This document shows positions 43,604 through 53,112 of a stretch of 64,000 nucleotides of DNA, in pieces. How positions within the stretch are numbered: position 1 is the stretch's first letter; every line of letters begins with the position of its first letter. The stretch covers positions 600,283 through 664,282 of the forward strand of contig NZ_RCNS01000001.1 of assembly GCF_009725995.1 (NCBI RefSeq), in the 5' to 3' direction. The translations under genes were made by a program, and so were the position numbers. The stretch is from Zobellia laminariae (GTDB lineage Bacteria > Bacteroidota > Bacteroidia > Flavobacteriales > Flavobacteriaceae). Under the pieces are notes generated by a model that saw nothing but the letters and a program-made list of their open reading frames with translations, did not search any database and was not told where the DNA came from.

Positions 43604-45367
43604 CTATTTAATATCAAGTACAAAAGGCATGCGTGCTTGCACTCCCTCTTGTTCCATAGCAGATTTTACTTGTTTTAATATGGAATACGCTTCAGAACCT
43701 ATTTCTTCTTCTATAAACTCTTGCTTCACCTTGGCACTAGCTCCACCTAAATCTTCCATTAAACGTTCTATACCAGTCTTATATTTTGGAAATTTCTTGA
43801 TACCGTAATCATTCAATTCAGCCATTTTCGCAGCCTCTACAATGGCATCTTCTAAATTACCCAATTCATCTATAAGACCCACACGTTTTGCATCTACCCC
43901 ACTCCATACGCGACCTTGCGCTAGACTATCTGCTTCCGCCATACTAATATTACGCCCTTGAGAAACCCGCTGTAAAAAAGTATCATAAGTACTTTCAATA
44001 CTTTCCTGAACGTAACCCCTAAATTCGCTAGACATGGGTTCAAAAACAGAATATTCTACTGAGTTTTTATTTGTACCCACTTGTTCTGCATTAATACCTA
44101 TATCTGCAGCAAGCTCCGTCATGTTAGGCACTGTTCCAAAAACACCTATAGAACCGGTAACGGTAGTAGGTTCTGCAAATATCTTATCTGCACCAACAGC
44201 TATATAATATCCTCCAGAAGCCGCCACGTTGCCCATGGAAACCACTACAGGTTTTTTCTCTTTTGCCAATACAATCTCTCTCCAAATTATATCGGAAGTT
44301 AAAGCACTACCTCCAGGCGAGTTTACGCGAAGTACAATTGCCTTTACATCATCATCCTCTTTTGCTTTAATAATGGCTTCATTGATTATACCTTGACCAA
44401 TAACGTCTGGACCGCCTTCGCCATATAATATTTCGCCTTGGGCAAAAACAACAGCTATCTTATCTTTTCCGCTTTTAATTACTTTTTTATTCGAACGGAT
44501 TACATAATCCTGTAATTCTATGAGATTTAAATCATCGTCCTTTCCAAGACTTAAAGCATTTCTAAGTTTCTGTTCGTATTGATCAAAGAAAATAACATCA
44601 TCTAACAGTCCCGTTTCTTTGGCAAATTCCGGAGTTCTACCTCCTAAGGTATCAGCAATAATATTTAAATCGGCAGAAGAAATACCTCTTCCCTTAGAAA
44701 TATCATCAACCATAGAATTCCACAACGAACCAATCAATTCTTTAATTTGGGTACGGTTAGCCTCGCTCATCTCGTTAGCTATAAAAGGCTCAACAGCACT
44801 CTTATACTTTCCGTGGCGTATGACTTCCATCTTTATGCCTGTTTTCTCCTGTAAATCTTTAAAGAATAGTACTTCTGAAGACAACCCTCTAAAATCCAGC
44901 CCTCCTACCGGGTTTATAAATACAGAATCGGCAACACTGGCCAAATAGTAATCCTTCTGCATGTAAAAATCTCCATACGTGTAGATGAACTTGCCACTTT
45001 CTTTAAAGCCTTTTAATGCTTTTCTAATTGCTTGCGTTTGGGCAAGACCGGCCATCATAAAGTTATTGTTGATGCTTATGCCTTTGATGTCATCATCATC
45101 TTTTGCTACAGTAATAGCCTGTAAAATCTCATCTAGACCTTGCGATTGCTCCATGAAGGCTCCGGTAAACGGATCCATACCATTATCGCCTACATAATCA
45201 CTAATAGGTAATTTTAGTTGTAGCTCTAAAATAGAGTTGTTCTTTATGGAAACCGACTCCTCAGAACTGCCTACAATACCAGCAAAAATAACGATCATTA
45301 TTAAAATAACTCCAAAAGCAATAAGGCAGCCGATGATGGCCGCCAAAAGATTTCTTAAAAAATTCAT
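43604..45367 (-). CDS. sppA: Signal peptide peptidase SppA, 67K type
   Basis: Membrane serine-lysine protease (587 residues) degrading leftover signal peptides. The N-terminal anchor (NFLRNLLAAIIGCLIAFGVIL) is followed by two tandem peptidase-S49 domains. The Lys of the dyad is probably in RHGKYKSAVEPF of the first domain, and the nucleophile Ser in NVAASGGYYIAVGADKIFA of the second, with the TVTGSIGVFG strand. The start at 45367 is preferred over 45409, since it begins right before the anchor and leaves room for folK. It is divergent from folK with 71 bases between starts. Confidence 0.95.
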   Translation of the reverse strand: MNFLRNLLAAIIGCLIAFGVILIMIVIFAGIVGSSEESVSIKNNSILELQLKLPISDYVGDNGMDPFTGAFMEQSQGLDEILQAITVAKDDDDIKGISINNNFMMAGLAQTQAIRKALKGFKESGKFIYTYGDFYMQKDYYLASVADSVFINPVGGLDFRGLSSEVLFFKDLQEKTGIKMEVIRHGKYKSAVEPFIANEMSEANRTQIKELIGSLWNSMVDDISKGRGISSADLNIIADTLGGRTPEFAKETGLLDDVIFFDQYEQKLRNALSLGKDDDLNLIELQDYVIRSNKKVIKSGKDKIAVVFAQGEILYGEGGPDVIGQGIINEAIIKAKEDDDVKAIVLRVNSPGGSALTSDIIWREIVLAKEKKPVVVSMGNVAASGGYYIAVGADKIFAEPTTVTGSIGVFGTVPNMTELAADIGINAEQVGTNKNSVEYSVFEPMSSEFRGYVQESIESTYDTFLQRVSQGRNISMAEADSLAQGRVWSGVDAKRVGLIDELGNLEDAIVEAAKMAELNDYGIKKFPKYKTGIERLMEDLGGASAKVKQEFIEEEIGSEAYSILKQVKSAMEQEGVQARMPFVLDIK

Positions 45368-45438
45368 GAAAATTGAGTTAGTATTTTCACCCAAAGATAA
45401 TGAACTCACCTCTACTTTTTGTTTCTTTGTTATATATT

Positions 45439-46584
45439 ATGAGCAACCCCAAAACAGTATACCTATCACTTGGAAGTAATCTAGGTGACACTTTGAACAA
45501 CTTACAGGACGCATTGTTTGCTATAAACAATGCCGCCGGAGAAGTGCAAAAGATATCCCATGTGTACCAAACAAGCGCCTGGGGTTTTGAGTCTAACGAC
45601 TTCATGAACATTTGCATATCCCTTAAAACAATTATGGCTCCGCAAGAACTTTTGCGAACCCTTTTGGATATTGAAACTAAGCTGGGCAGGATAAGATCAG
45701 GAGAGGATGGGTACCAACCTAGACTAATTGACATAGATATTTTGTATTATGAAAGGGAAGTTTTCATTTCTGAAAATTTAATTATTCCGCATCCTGAACT
45801 CACTTACCGCAAATTTGTATTAAAGCCGTTGGGCGATATTGCTCCACAGTTCTATCATCCTATATTAAACAAAGATACGCGGAACCTCGTGCAAGAATGT
45901 CGCGATAAAGGTAAACTGGAGCGCACATCTTTTAAATTACATAGAAATAGAGCTGACCTGTTTGCCCATATAAACTTTGTTGCTATTGAAGGAAACATTG
46001 GTGCTGGTAAAACTACTTTGGCAAATAAGATATCGGAAGATTTTAACGGTAAATTGGTATTAGAGCGTTTTGCAGACAACGCATTTCTTCCAAAATTTTA
46101 CGAAGATCAACACCGTTACGCTTTTCCTTTGGAAATGTCTTTCCTAGCAGACAGATACCAACAGTTTACTGACGACACCTCTCAATATGACCTATTTAAG
46201 AAGTTCATGGTGAGTGATTATGATATTTATAAATCCCTCATATTTGCCCGTATTACACTACAGGCAGAGGAATTTGAACTCTACCGGAAACTATTTTACC
46301 TTATGTATAAAGAGGTAAAAAAGCCCAAAGTGTACGTATACCTTTACCAAACCACTGAACGTTTGTTAGAAAACATCAAGGAAAGAGGTAGAGATTATGA
46401 AAAAAAGATTGCTCCTGATTACCTTCAAAAGATTAACCAAGGGTATTTTGATTTTATCAAAGGATATCCAGAGCAGAACAACCTAATTATTGAAATGGGC
46501 GACCTTGATTTTGTTGGAAACAAAGACGATTACGACACCATTATAGATAAGATTACCAAATTTGCCATTCATTTACCCAACTAG
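45439..46584 (+). CDS. Fused HPPK (FolK) - deoxynucleoside kinase
   Basis: Two enzymes in one frame (381 residues). The N-terminal 160 residues are HPPK, which pyrophosphorylates 6-hydroxymethyl-dihydropterin in folate synthesis (LSLGSNLGDTLNNL, TKLGRIR, RLIDIDILYY). From about residue 175 a deoxynucleoside kinase domain follows, with P-loop EGNIGAGKTTL (from residue 184), ERFADNAFLPKFY, and the LID-like KERGRDYEKKI. The kinase would salvage deoxynucleosides. The linker is short and no in-frame ATG stands before the P-loop, so the protein is made as a fusion. The stop overlaps the convergent methyltransferase gene by four bases. Confidence 0.94.
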   Translation: MSNPKTVYLSLGSNLGDTLNNLQDALFAINNAAGEVQKISHVYQTSAWGFESNDFMNICISLKTIMAPQELLRTLLDIETKLGRIRSGEDGYQPRLIDIDILYYEREVFISENLIIPHPELTYRKFVLKPLGDIAPQFYHPILNKDTRNLVQECRDKGKLERTSFKLHRNRADLFAHINFVAIEGNIGAGKTTLANKISEDFNGKLVLERFADNAFLPKFYEDQHRYAFPLEMSFLADRYQQFTDDTSQYDLFKKFMVSDYDIYKSLIFARITLQAEEFELYRKLFYLMYKEVKKPKVYVYLYQTTERLLENIKERGRDYEKKIAPDYLQKINQGYFDFIKGYPEQNNLIIEMGDLDFVGNKDDYDTIIDKITKFAIHLPN

Positions 46585-47120
46585 GCTTTTAGTGCATTCA
46601 TTTTAGACCATACATCCCAAATGACCACACCTGCGCTTACAGAAATATTCAATGAGTGTTTGGTACCGTATTGCGGAATCTCTATGACACTGTGACTGGC
46701 ATCTACTACTTCTTGTGACACCCCTTTTACCTCATTACCAAAAACCAAAGCGTATTTTTTAGTAGCATCTATTTCAAGATTATTGAGCATTATGGCATTT
46801 TCAGCTTGCTCAATGGCCAGTATGGTATACCCATCTGCAGTCAACGATTTTACCAAATCAACCGTACTTTCTTTATATTCCCATGCTACGCTTTCCGTAG
46901 CACCCAAAGCTGTTTTTCTGATGTCTTTATGTGGTGGTTGTGCTGTAATGCCACAGAGGTATATTTTTTCGATTAAAAAAGCATCGGAAGTTCTAAAAAC
47001 CGAACCTATATTATTCAAGCTCCTAATATTATCCAATATGATAACAATGGGCGATTTATCAGCCTCTTTAAAAGCTTCAACATCTATTCGGTTTAGTTCT
47101 TCGTTCTTAAGTTTACGCAT
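46581..47120 (-). CDS. TrmH/SpoU-family RNA methyltransferase
   Basis: SPOUT methyltransferase (179 residues) for tRNA or rRNA ribose. The three SpoU motifs are visible: NIRSLNNIGSVFRTSDAF (motif 1), ALVFGNEVKGVS (motif 2) and IPQYGTKHSLNISVSAGVV (motif 3, SAM-binding knot). No N-terminal RNA-binding extension is present, so it is the short YibK/TrmL-like or TrmH-like form; the exact site cannot be read. The start at 47120 fits the family; the longer frame adds an implausible lead. Confidence 0.92.
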   Translation of the reverse strand: MRKLKNEELNRIDVEAFKEADKSPIVIILDNIRSLNNIGSVFRTSDAFLIEKIYLCGITAQPPHKDIRKTALGATESVAWEYKESTVDLVKSLTADGYTILAIEQAENAIMLNNLEIDATKKYALVFGNEVKGVSQEVVDASHSVIEIPQYGTKHSLNISVSAGVVIWDVWSKMNALKA

Positions 47121-47281
47121 GCTATAGTTTCCCCTAAAGGAGTTCTTTTTAATGTTACTAGTGAGGTAAAACGCTGAAGATAAACTTATCCTCAAATATC
47201 AACAATGGTTTATCTTCCCTTGAAAAAATAGTACTTTCGTTTTACAGACTTTCGTCGTAAAATTAAACTATTCTTATCGCT

Positions 47282-49903
47282 TTGGGAAAACCAGAAAAAA
47301 CAAAAAAGGTAACGCCTTTAATGAAACAGTACAATACCATCAAGACCAAGTATCCTGATGCTTTATTATTGTTTCGTGTAGGCGATTTTTATGAAACTTT
47401 TGGGGAAGATGCCGTAAGAGCTTCAAAAATTTTAGGGATTATACTCACCCACCGTAATAATGGCGGCGAGCGTACTGAATTAGCGGGTTTTCCTCACCAT
47501 TCGGTCAACACCTATCTACCAAAATTGGTAAAAGCTGGGGAGCGAGTTGCTATTTGCGACCAGTTGGAGGACCCTAAAATGACGAAAACCATCGTAAAAC
47601 GTGGTGTTACGGAACTGGTTACTCCTGGCGTTGCTATGAACGACGATATTCTAAATGCCAAAACCAATAACTTTCTTTGTGCCGTTCACTTTGGAAGAAA
47701 ATTGCTTGGTGTTTCGTTCGTAGATATCTCTACAGGTGAGTTTCTCACTTCTGAAGGTACCGAAGAACAAATTGATAAACTCTTACAAAACTTTGCTCCC
47801 AACGAAGTGTTGGTTTCAAAAAAACATAAAAAAGAATTTCTAGATGTTTTCGGAAAGCAGTTCCATACTTTTTATATGGAGGATTGGGTTTTTCAAAACG
47901 ATTACGCCCTAGAAACCCTTACCAACCATTTTAAGACCAGCACCCTAAAAGGTTTTGGTGTTGACCATCTAAGTCATGGCGTTATTGCATCTGGTGTGGT
48001 TTTGCATTACCTATCGGAAACACAACATAGACAGCTGCAACATATTAACAGCCTAAAACGTATTGCCGAAGAGGAACACATCTGGATGGACCGTTTTACC
48101 ATCAGAAACTTAGAACTTTACCATTCTAACAACCAAAATGCCGTAACACTTTTAAGCATCATAGATAAGACCTTATCCCCTATGGGTGGGCGTATGCTTA
48201 AACGATGGTTGGCCCTTCCATTAAAGAACACCGAAAAAATAAGCCGGCGTCATCAGGTAGTTTCCTATTTGCGCGAACATGATCATACTTTGTTGAAAAT
48301 TCAACAACGTATTAAACAAATGGGCGATTTGGAACGTCTTATATCCAAAGTTGCTACCGGAAAAGTGAATCCAAAAGAGATTGTACAGCTCAAAAATTCA
48401 CTGGAAGCTATTATTCCTATAAAACAACTCACAGCACAAAGTAATGATGAGTCTTTACAACTGATATCCGACCAACTGCATGCATGCGACATGTTACGCA
48501 GCAAGATCAAGGAAATGATTAATGAGGAAGCTCCCGTCCATATTCCAAAAGGCAAAACTATTGCCGATGGTTATTCCGATGAACTAGACGAACTTCGCGG
48601 ATTGGCATTTTCAGGTAAAGATTACTTAGATAAAATGCTGACACGCGAAACTGAGCGTACTGGCATTACTTCTCTTAAAATAGCTTCTAACAATGTTTTT
48701 GGCTATTACATTGAAGTCCGTAATACACATAAGGATAAAGTGCCCGAAGAGTGGATTCGCAAGCAAACCTTAGTTAACGCAGAACGCTACATTACAGAGG
48801 AACTTAAAGAATATGAAGCCAAAATTTTAGGGGCAGAAGAACGTATTCTTAATCTTGAGCAACAACTGTTTTCTCAATTGGTAGTTTGGGCGCAAGAGTA
48901 TATTGCTCCAGTCCAAAACAATGCTCAGCAGATAGCTCAGCTAGATTGTCTTTGTGGTTTTGCTCAACTTGCCAAAGAGAACAACTATTCAAAACCAACC
49001 ATAAACGACTCTACCGAAATCAATATCAAGAACGGTAGACATCCTGTTATAGAAAAGCAGTTGCCATTGGACGAGGCCTATATTGCCAATGATGTAATCC
49101 TTAACAGAGACGAGCAACAGATTATAATGATCACTGGACCTAACATGAGTGGTAAATCTGCTATACTTAGGCAAACAGCTTTAATTGTACTTCTAGCCCA
49201 AATGGGTTCTTTTGTGCCTGCAGAAGCTGCTGAAATAGGTTATGTAGACAAAATTTTTACCCGTGTTGGCGCAAGTGATAATATTTCTATGGGTGAGTCT
49301 ACCTTTATGGTAGAAATGAACGAGACGGCCTCTATTTTGAACAACCTCTCCGAACGCAGTTTGGTGCTTCTAGATGAGATTGGAAGAGGGACCAGTACTT
49401 ATGATGGTATTTCTATTGCATGGGCTATTAGCGAGTATTTACATGAGCATCCGGCTCGGGCAAAGACGCTTTTTGCTACACATTACCATGAGCTTAATGA
49501 GATGTGCAATACCTTTGACCGTATTAAAAACTATAATGTTTCGGTAAAAGAATTGAAAGACAATGTACTTTTTCTTCGAAAATTGACCGAAGGTGGAAGC
49601 GAACATAGTTTTGGTATTCATGTGGCAAAAATGGCGGGAATGCCCTCCCAAGTAATCCACAAAGCGAATAAAATTCTCAAAAAACTTGAAAAATCTCACT
49701 CAAGTGAAGAGCTTACAGACAAATTACAAAGCGCCCAAGATGAGATGCAACTGAGCTTCTTTAATCTAGATGACCCGTTGCTCTTGCAGATAAAAGAAGA
49801 AATCACCTATCTCGATATCAACACCTTAACACCCGTTGAAGCGCTTATGAAATTGAATGAAATAAAACGATTATTGACTAAAAACAAGAAGGCTACCTCA
49901 TAA
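47282..49903 (+). CDS. mutS: DNA mismatch repair protein MutS
   Basis: MutS (873 residues), mismatch recognition ATPase. The N-terminal domain has the mismatch-wedge Phe-x-Glu ([11 protein letters not shown]), followed by the connector, core and clamp regions. The ATPase domain has Walker A GPNMSGKS (about 620), the [11 protein letters not shown] signature, Walker [17 protein letters not shown] and ATHYHEL. A C-terminal dimer helix ends the protein. It starts at a TTG at 47282, because the conserved [11 protein letters not shown] lies so close to it that no upstream ATG is available in frame; the first ATG would cut this segment. Confidence 0.97.
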   Translation: MGKPEKTKKVTPLMKQYNTIKTKYPDALLLFRVGDFYETFGEDAVRASKILGIILTHRNNGGERTELAGFPHHSVNTYLPKLVKAGERVAICDQLEDPKMTKTIVKRGVTELVTPGVAMNDDILNAKTNNFLCAVHFGRKLLGVSFVDISTGEFLTSEGTEEQIDKLLQNFAPNEVLVSKKHKKEFLDVFGKQFHTFYMEDWVFQNDYALETLTNHFKTSTLKGFGVDHLSHGVIASGVVLHYLSETQHRQLQHINSLKRIAEEEHIWMDRFTIRNLELYHSNNQNAVTLLSIIDKTLSPMGGRMLKRWLALPLKNTEKISRRHQVVSYLREHDHTLLKIQQRIKQMGDLERLISKVATGKVNPKEIVQLKNSLEAIIPIKQLTAQSNDESLQLISDQLHACDMLRSKIKEMINEEAPVHIPKGKTIADGYSDELDELRGLAFSGKDYLDKMLTRETERTGITSLKIASNNVFGYYIEVRNTHKDKVPEEWIRKQTLVNAERYITEELKEYEAKILGAEERILNLEQQLFSQLVVWAQEYIAPVQNNAQQIAQLDCLCGFAQLAKENNYSKPTINDSTEINIKNGRHPVIEKQLPLDEAYIANDVILNRDEQQIIMITGPNMSGKSAILRQTALIVLLAQMGSFVPAEAAEIGYVDKIFTRVGASDNISMGESTFMVEMNETASILNNLSERSLVLLDEIGRGTSTYDGISIAWAISEYLHEHPARAKTLFATHYHELNEMCNTFDRIKNYNVSVKELKDNVLFLRKLTEGGSEHSFGIHVAKMAGMPSQVIHKANKILKKLEKSHSSEELTDKLQSAQDEMQLSFFNLDDPLLLQIKEEITYLDINTLTPVEALMKLNEIKRLLTKNKKATS

Positions 49904-49960
49904 TTTTTGGGCAAGAAAAAGCGCTGTTTTTTTATTTTCAAGATTTCATATAAATATTCT

Positions 49961-49989
49961 TTGAGTTTTAGAGAATTGTATTAAATTTG
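49961..49989 (+). promoter_or_regulatory. Promoter of tRNA-Gly
   Basis: TTG (49961-49963), 18 bases, then TAAATTTG (49982-49989), matching the Bacteroidota consensus. The predicted start lies about 40 bases upstream of the tRNA 5' end. Confidence 0.72.
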
Positions 49990-50036
49990 CATCCGCATCT
50001 GTGAAAGATGTCACGTTCATTACCTTATTACAATAC

Positions 50037-50109
50037 GCGAAAATAGCTCAGCTGGTAGAGCGCCACCTTGCCAAGGTGGAGGTCGCGGGTTCGAATCCCG
50101 TTTTTCGCT
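50037..50109 (+). tRNA. tRNA-Gly(GCC)
   Basis: Cloverleaf of 73 bases. Acceptor GCGAAAA pairs with TTTTCGC, D-arm AGCTCAGCTGGTAGAGC, anticodon stem CCACC/GGTGG with loop TTGCCAA (anticodon GCC), T-arm with TTCGAAT loop, and discriminator T. CCA is not encoded. A terminator follows at 50139-50162. Confidence 0.97.
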
Positions 50110-50138
50110 CAAAGAGCACTTTTATGCTCAACATTACG

Positions 50139-50162
50139 AACGCTGTTTGACAGCGTTTTTTT
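50139..50162 (+). terminator. Terminator between the two tRNA genes
   Basis: AACGCTG / CAGCGTT stem (seven pairs) with a five-base TTTGA loop, followed by a T-run. Confidence 0.8.
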
Positions 50163-50184
50163 GTTAAAGACTTTACCAATAGCG

Positions 50185-50268
50185 GCTCGAGTGGTGGAAT
50201 TGGTAGACACGTTGGACTTAAAATCCAATGGACATTAGTCCGTACGGGTTCAAGTCCCGTCTCGAGTA
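50185..50268 (+). tRNA. tRNA-Leu(TAA)
   Basis: Type II tRNA of 84 bases. Acceptor GCTCGAG pairs with CTCGAGT (first pair G-T), the D-arm has GGTGGAATTGGTAGACAC, anticodon stem TTGGA/TCCAA with loop CTTAAAA (anticodon TAA), a long variable arm (TGGACATTAGTCCGT region), T-arm CGGGTTCAAGTCCCG and discriminator A. CCA not encoded. Confidence 0.97.
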
Positions 50269-50270
50269 CT

Positions 50271-50308
50271 TAAACCCTTGTTAATCTTCGGATTTTCGAG
50301 GGTTTTTT
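50271..50308 (+). terminator. Terminator after tRNA-Leu
   Basis: AACCCTTG pairs with CGAGGGTT (one G-T pair) around a 16-base loop, followed by six T. Confidence 0.65.
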
Positions 50309-50684
50309 GTTTTTACATAGTTTTGTACAATTGACTTCAATCTAAGTACTTCCCCTTACCATATTATCAAGATACATCTCATCAATTGTTTCATGAAATA
50401 TAAATTTGAAAACAGCTTATTCAGCGACAATCTTAAATCTTGTAAGATTTTATCTTACAAGAAACTACCACTCTAGAATTTTATATTTTTCACGAAATTC
50501 CCGTATTCATTATACTACCTATTATTTTGTTCAATAGTATTCCTCTATAAAACAACTACAGACATATTGAAATAGCCTATATATTAAGTAAGATAGCAAC
50601 CCAAAAGGCCACAATAACAAAAACTTAACATCATATACTTGCTATAGCTATTCATTATGATAAGTTACAAGCTAAATAAATTTT
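50309..50684. other. Gene-poor AT-rich stretch
   Basis: No supported coding frame lies in this 376-base stretch on either strand. It holds a perfect inverted repeat at 50438-50462 and no clear copy of the tRNA 3' end that would mark an integrated element. Confidence 0.6.
50438..50462. repeat. Perfect 10-bp inverted repeat
   Basis: TCTTGTAAGA and TCTTACAAGA flank a five-base TTTTA loop. No T-run follows, so it is not a normal terminator; it could be an operator or a structured RNA element. No neighbouring gene explains it. Confidence 0.6.
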
Positions 50685-50876
50685 ATGAGGTTATTATATA
50701 TCAAAAGGAAAACAACAACAGAGAAACATTATAGCTCCAAAATGGGACCGCTAACTACAAGGGTGACTTTCATTAAGCGCTACTTTTTAGGGTTACCTAT
50801 TAATACCCTACAGAAATACCGTAAGACCTATTACGGAAAAATAAAGAACTATGATGATTGTCAACTCTTTGTCTAA
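50685..50876 (+). CDS. Possible small basic protein
   Basis: Open frame of 63 codons, rich in Lys, Arg and Tyr, with an ending (LPINTLQKYRKTYYGKIKN) that resembles short basic proteins common in flavobacteria. A start at residue 20 (Met) would give 44 residues. There is no promoter or operon support. It lies 57 bases before proC on the same strand. Function unknown and reality uncertain. Confidence 0.4.
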   Translation: MRLLYIKRKTTTEKHYSSKMGPLTTRVTFIKRYFLGLPINTLQKYRKTYYGKIKNYDDCQLFV

Positions 50877-50933
50877 AACAAACTACAAAACTTTACTTTA
50901 GAAATTCATAAGTAACCCTTTAAAAATATATTC

Positions 50934-51740
50934 ATGAAAGTATTAGTAATCGGAGCCGGAAATATGGGATTAACCTATGCAGAAGGCATGTCTAAATCTA
51001 AATTGCTCAAGAAAAAGAACATTATGGTATTAGACAGTTCCGAAGAGAAACTGAAAGAGCTGAATGAAATAGCACATTTTGATACATTTGAAAAACTAGA
51101 GGAATGTGTTCCACAAGCTGATATTATTTTTATTGCAGTAAAACCCTACCATTCTGCCAAGGTGTTCGAGACCATTAAATCTTTAGTAAATCCTGAGCAA
51201 ATCTTAATTTCAATCATGGCAGGTATTACCATAGAGACTATGAAAGAACAGTCTGGCCTGAGCAAGATTGTTCGTGCCATGCCTAACTTGCCTGCAAAAA
51301 TCGGTAAGGGACTTACTTCTTACACAGCATCTAGTGAAGTTTCAAGAATTGAATTATTGACTGTAGAAAGTCTATTGGATACCACTGGAAAATCTATTAG
51401 AGTACGCGATGAGAACTTTATAGATGCATCTACAGGCATATCAGGAAGTGGCCCTGCTTATGTATTCTATTTTATGCAAAGCATGATGGAGGCTGCCTTG
51501 CAAATGGGCTTCTCTAAAAAGGTATCTAGTGTTCTGGTAAGCGAAACTTTTACAGGTGCTATTGAACTCTTCAATCAAAATAACCTGAGCCCGAACTCTT
51601 GGATGGACCGCGTAGCCAGTAAAGGCGGTACTACACAAGCGGCTCTAGATTCTATGGATGATAATAATGTGAGTGAACTGATTAAAGAAGCAGCTTTCGC
51701 TGCCTTTGACCGTGCAGTTGAACTTGGTAAAGAAGAGTAA
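50934..51740 (+). CDS. proC: Pyrroline-5-carboxylate reductase
   Basis: ProC (268 residues) reduces pyrroline-5-carboxylate to proline with NAD(P)H. The Rossmann start is VIGAGNMGLTYAEGM, the middle has IFIAVKPYHSAK and RAMPNLPAKIGKG, and the C-terminal signature is SGSGPAYVFYFMQSMMEAA and ASKGGTTQAALDSM. It stands alone. Other proline genes are not in the window. A terminator follows at 51822-51857. Confidence 0.97.
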   Translation: MKVLVIGAGNMGLTYAEGMSKSKLLKKKNIMVLDSSEEKLKELNEIAHFDTFEKLEECVPQADIIFIAVKPYHSAKVFETIKSLVNPEQILISIMAGITIETMKEQSGLSKIVRAMPNLPAKIGKGLTSYTASSEVSRIELLTVESLLDTTGKSIRVRDENFIDASTGISGSGPAYVFYFMQSMMEAALQMGFSKKVSSVLVSETFTGAIELFNQNNLSPNSWMDRVASKGGTTQAALDSMDDNNVSELIKEAAFAAFDRAVELGKEE

Positions 51741-51821
51741 AATTCACAAAGAATTTATCACTGATATGTTTTATGTTTTAGTGAATCTCAAATATAAGAA
51801 TGAGCCTATCTTTCTTGAAGC

Positions 51822-51857
51822 GCCCTTTTACCGTTTCCGGTAAAGGGGTTTCTTTTT
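51822..51857 (+). terminator. Terminator of proC
   Basis: CCCTTTTACCG pairs with CGGTAAAGGG (one bulged T) with a short loop, followed by TTTCTTTTTT. Confidence 0.78.
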
Positions 51858-52037
51858 TACTTTATCAGCTATATTGATTCTTGAAAAAACAGATTAAAAA
51901 TTAGGCATTCATATGAACGTCCCGCATCCTTAACAAATGACAGGGTGACCAGAAATCTCTTACATTTTATCGAAAAAATCAGTGTGTTTTATATTTTAAA
52001 CCGTTCTTGTTTGTATACCAAAGCAAAAAATTAACCA

Positions 52038-52064
52038 CGAGAAGTTCCCAAAAATGGGACCTCG
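52038..52064 (+). repeat. Imperfect stem-loop in the leader of the 98-residue gene
   Basis: Outer CGAG/CTCG and inner TCCCA/TGGGA arms around AAAA, ending 17 bases before the start codon. It may shape translation of that gene. Confidence 0.4.
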
Positions 52065-52081
52065 CCCTTAATTAAAGCAAT

Positions 52082-52378
52082 ATGGCCTCGAACTTTACAC
52101 CAACATCAAACCAAGTTAAAAAATCAAAAACCACTAATACTACAGATAAATTAGTGGAGAGACTTTACTTACTGAAACAAAAGTTTCAATCCTCTTATTA
52201 TGGTAACTCAGACGGGAGAAAATATGAGAAAGCTCGCAATTTCAATATTAGATTAAGCAATATCTTATTTGAAGCCAATCAAATGGCCACAAAACTGGAG
52301 CTAATTCCAAGCAACAGCCATCTTACCATCAATTCAGAAATTCAAAAGCTAGAAAAAGAGTTGAACGAGCTTATCTAA
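52082..52378 (+). CDS. Hypothetical protein, 98 residues
   Basis: No recognised family. The first 22 residues are Ser/Thr/Asn/Lys-rich and probably disordered. The rest is two helices (residues 23-75 and 85-98) with a coiled-coil-like ending (SEIQKLEKELNELI). A KLVERLYLLKQKFQSSYYG segment may be a surface helix. No signal peptide or membrane segment. It precedes the DUF218 gene by 56 bases. Confidence 0.5.
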   Translation: MASNFTPTSNQVKKSKTTNTTDKLVERLYLLKQKFQSSYYGNSDGRKYEKARNFNIRLSNILFEANQMATKLELIPSNSHLTINSEIQKLEKELNELI

Positions 52379-52434
52379 TAGAAGATACTCGTAGACTTTC
52401 TTTTACCTATATTTATAGCTTACTTAAAAATTAT

Positions 52435-53070
52435 ATGAGAAAAAGGTACTATAAGATTGGTGGAGTCCTTGTGCTTGCCCTTTTTCTTTTTATTCTATTG
52501 TGTGATTTCATCATAAGCTCATCTGCAAAAGGCAAAACCTTTTCTGACCCAAATGAAATCCCTAAAAATAGAGTGGGCTTGGTACTTGGAACTTCAAAAA
52601 AATTAATTGGAGGACTTCCAAACCCTTACTATACTTATCGTATTAATGCTACCATAGAACTTTACAAATCTAAGAAAATAGACTTTGTATTGGTTAGTGG
52701 TGACAATGGCACACGTTATTATAACGAACCCAATACTTTTAAAAAGGACTTAATAGCCAAAGGCATTCCATCTGAAAAAATCTTTTTAGATTTTGCTGGT
52801 TTTAGAACCTTAGACTCCATGGTGCGGGCCAAAGAAGTTTTTGGACTAAATAATGTTACTGTAATTTCTCAAGAATTCCATAATCAGAGGGCTATCTATC
52901 TAGCTGAAAAAAAGGGCTTAAACGCTATTGGTTATAATGCTAAGAGCATAATAGGCACCCAAGGTCTTAAAGTACATTTACGCGAATATTTAGCAAGAGT
53001 AAAAGTTTTCATTGACTTGGTACTCAACATTCAACCCAAGTTTTTTGGTGAGCGGGTTGAAATAAAATAG
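52435..53070 (+). CDS. DUF218 (SanA/ElyC-like) membrane protein
   Basis: Protein of 211 residues with one N-terminal membrane helix (about 8-27) and a periplasmic DUF218 domain: VGLVLGTSKKLIGGLPNPYY, FVLVSGDNGTRYYNEP, and TVISQEFHNQRAIYLAEKKG, all family-conserved. Relatives (SanA, YdcF, ElyC) influence peptidoglycan synthesis and vancomycin permeability. The domain is intact. Role here is inferred. Confidence 0.92.
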   Translation: MRKRYYKIGGVLVLALFLFILLCDFIISSSAKGKTFSDPNEIPKNRVGLVLGTSKKLIGGLPNPYYTYRINATIELYKSKKIDFVLVSGDNGTRYYNEPNTFKKDLIAKGIPSEKIFLDFAGFRTLDSMVRAKEVFGLNNVTVISQEFHNQRAIYLAEKKGLNAIGYNAKSIIGTQGLKVHLREYLARVKVFIDLVLNIQPKFFGERVEIK

Positions 53071-53112
53071 CATCTCTTTTCCATTTAAAAGACTTATTTT
53101 GGCTTCCTTAAT

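Larger units (their letters stand above)
51741..52081. other. Intergenic stretch between proC and the 98-residue gene
   Basis: It holds the terminator at 51822-51857 and an imperfect stem-loop at 52038-52064; no coding frame is supported. Confidence 0.55.

Noticed and set aside
50037..50268. tRNA genes as an attachment site for a mobile element
   Set aside because: No direct copy of either tRNA 3' end was found downstream, and no integrase gene is in the window.
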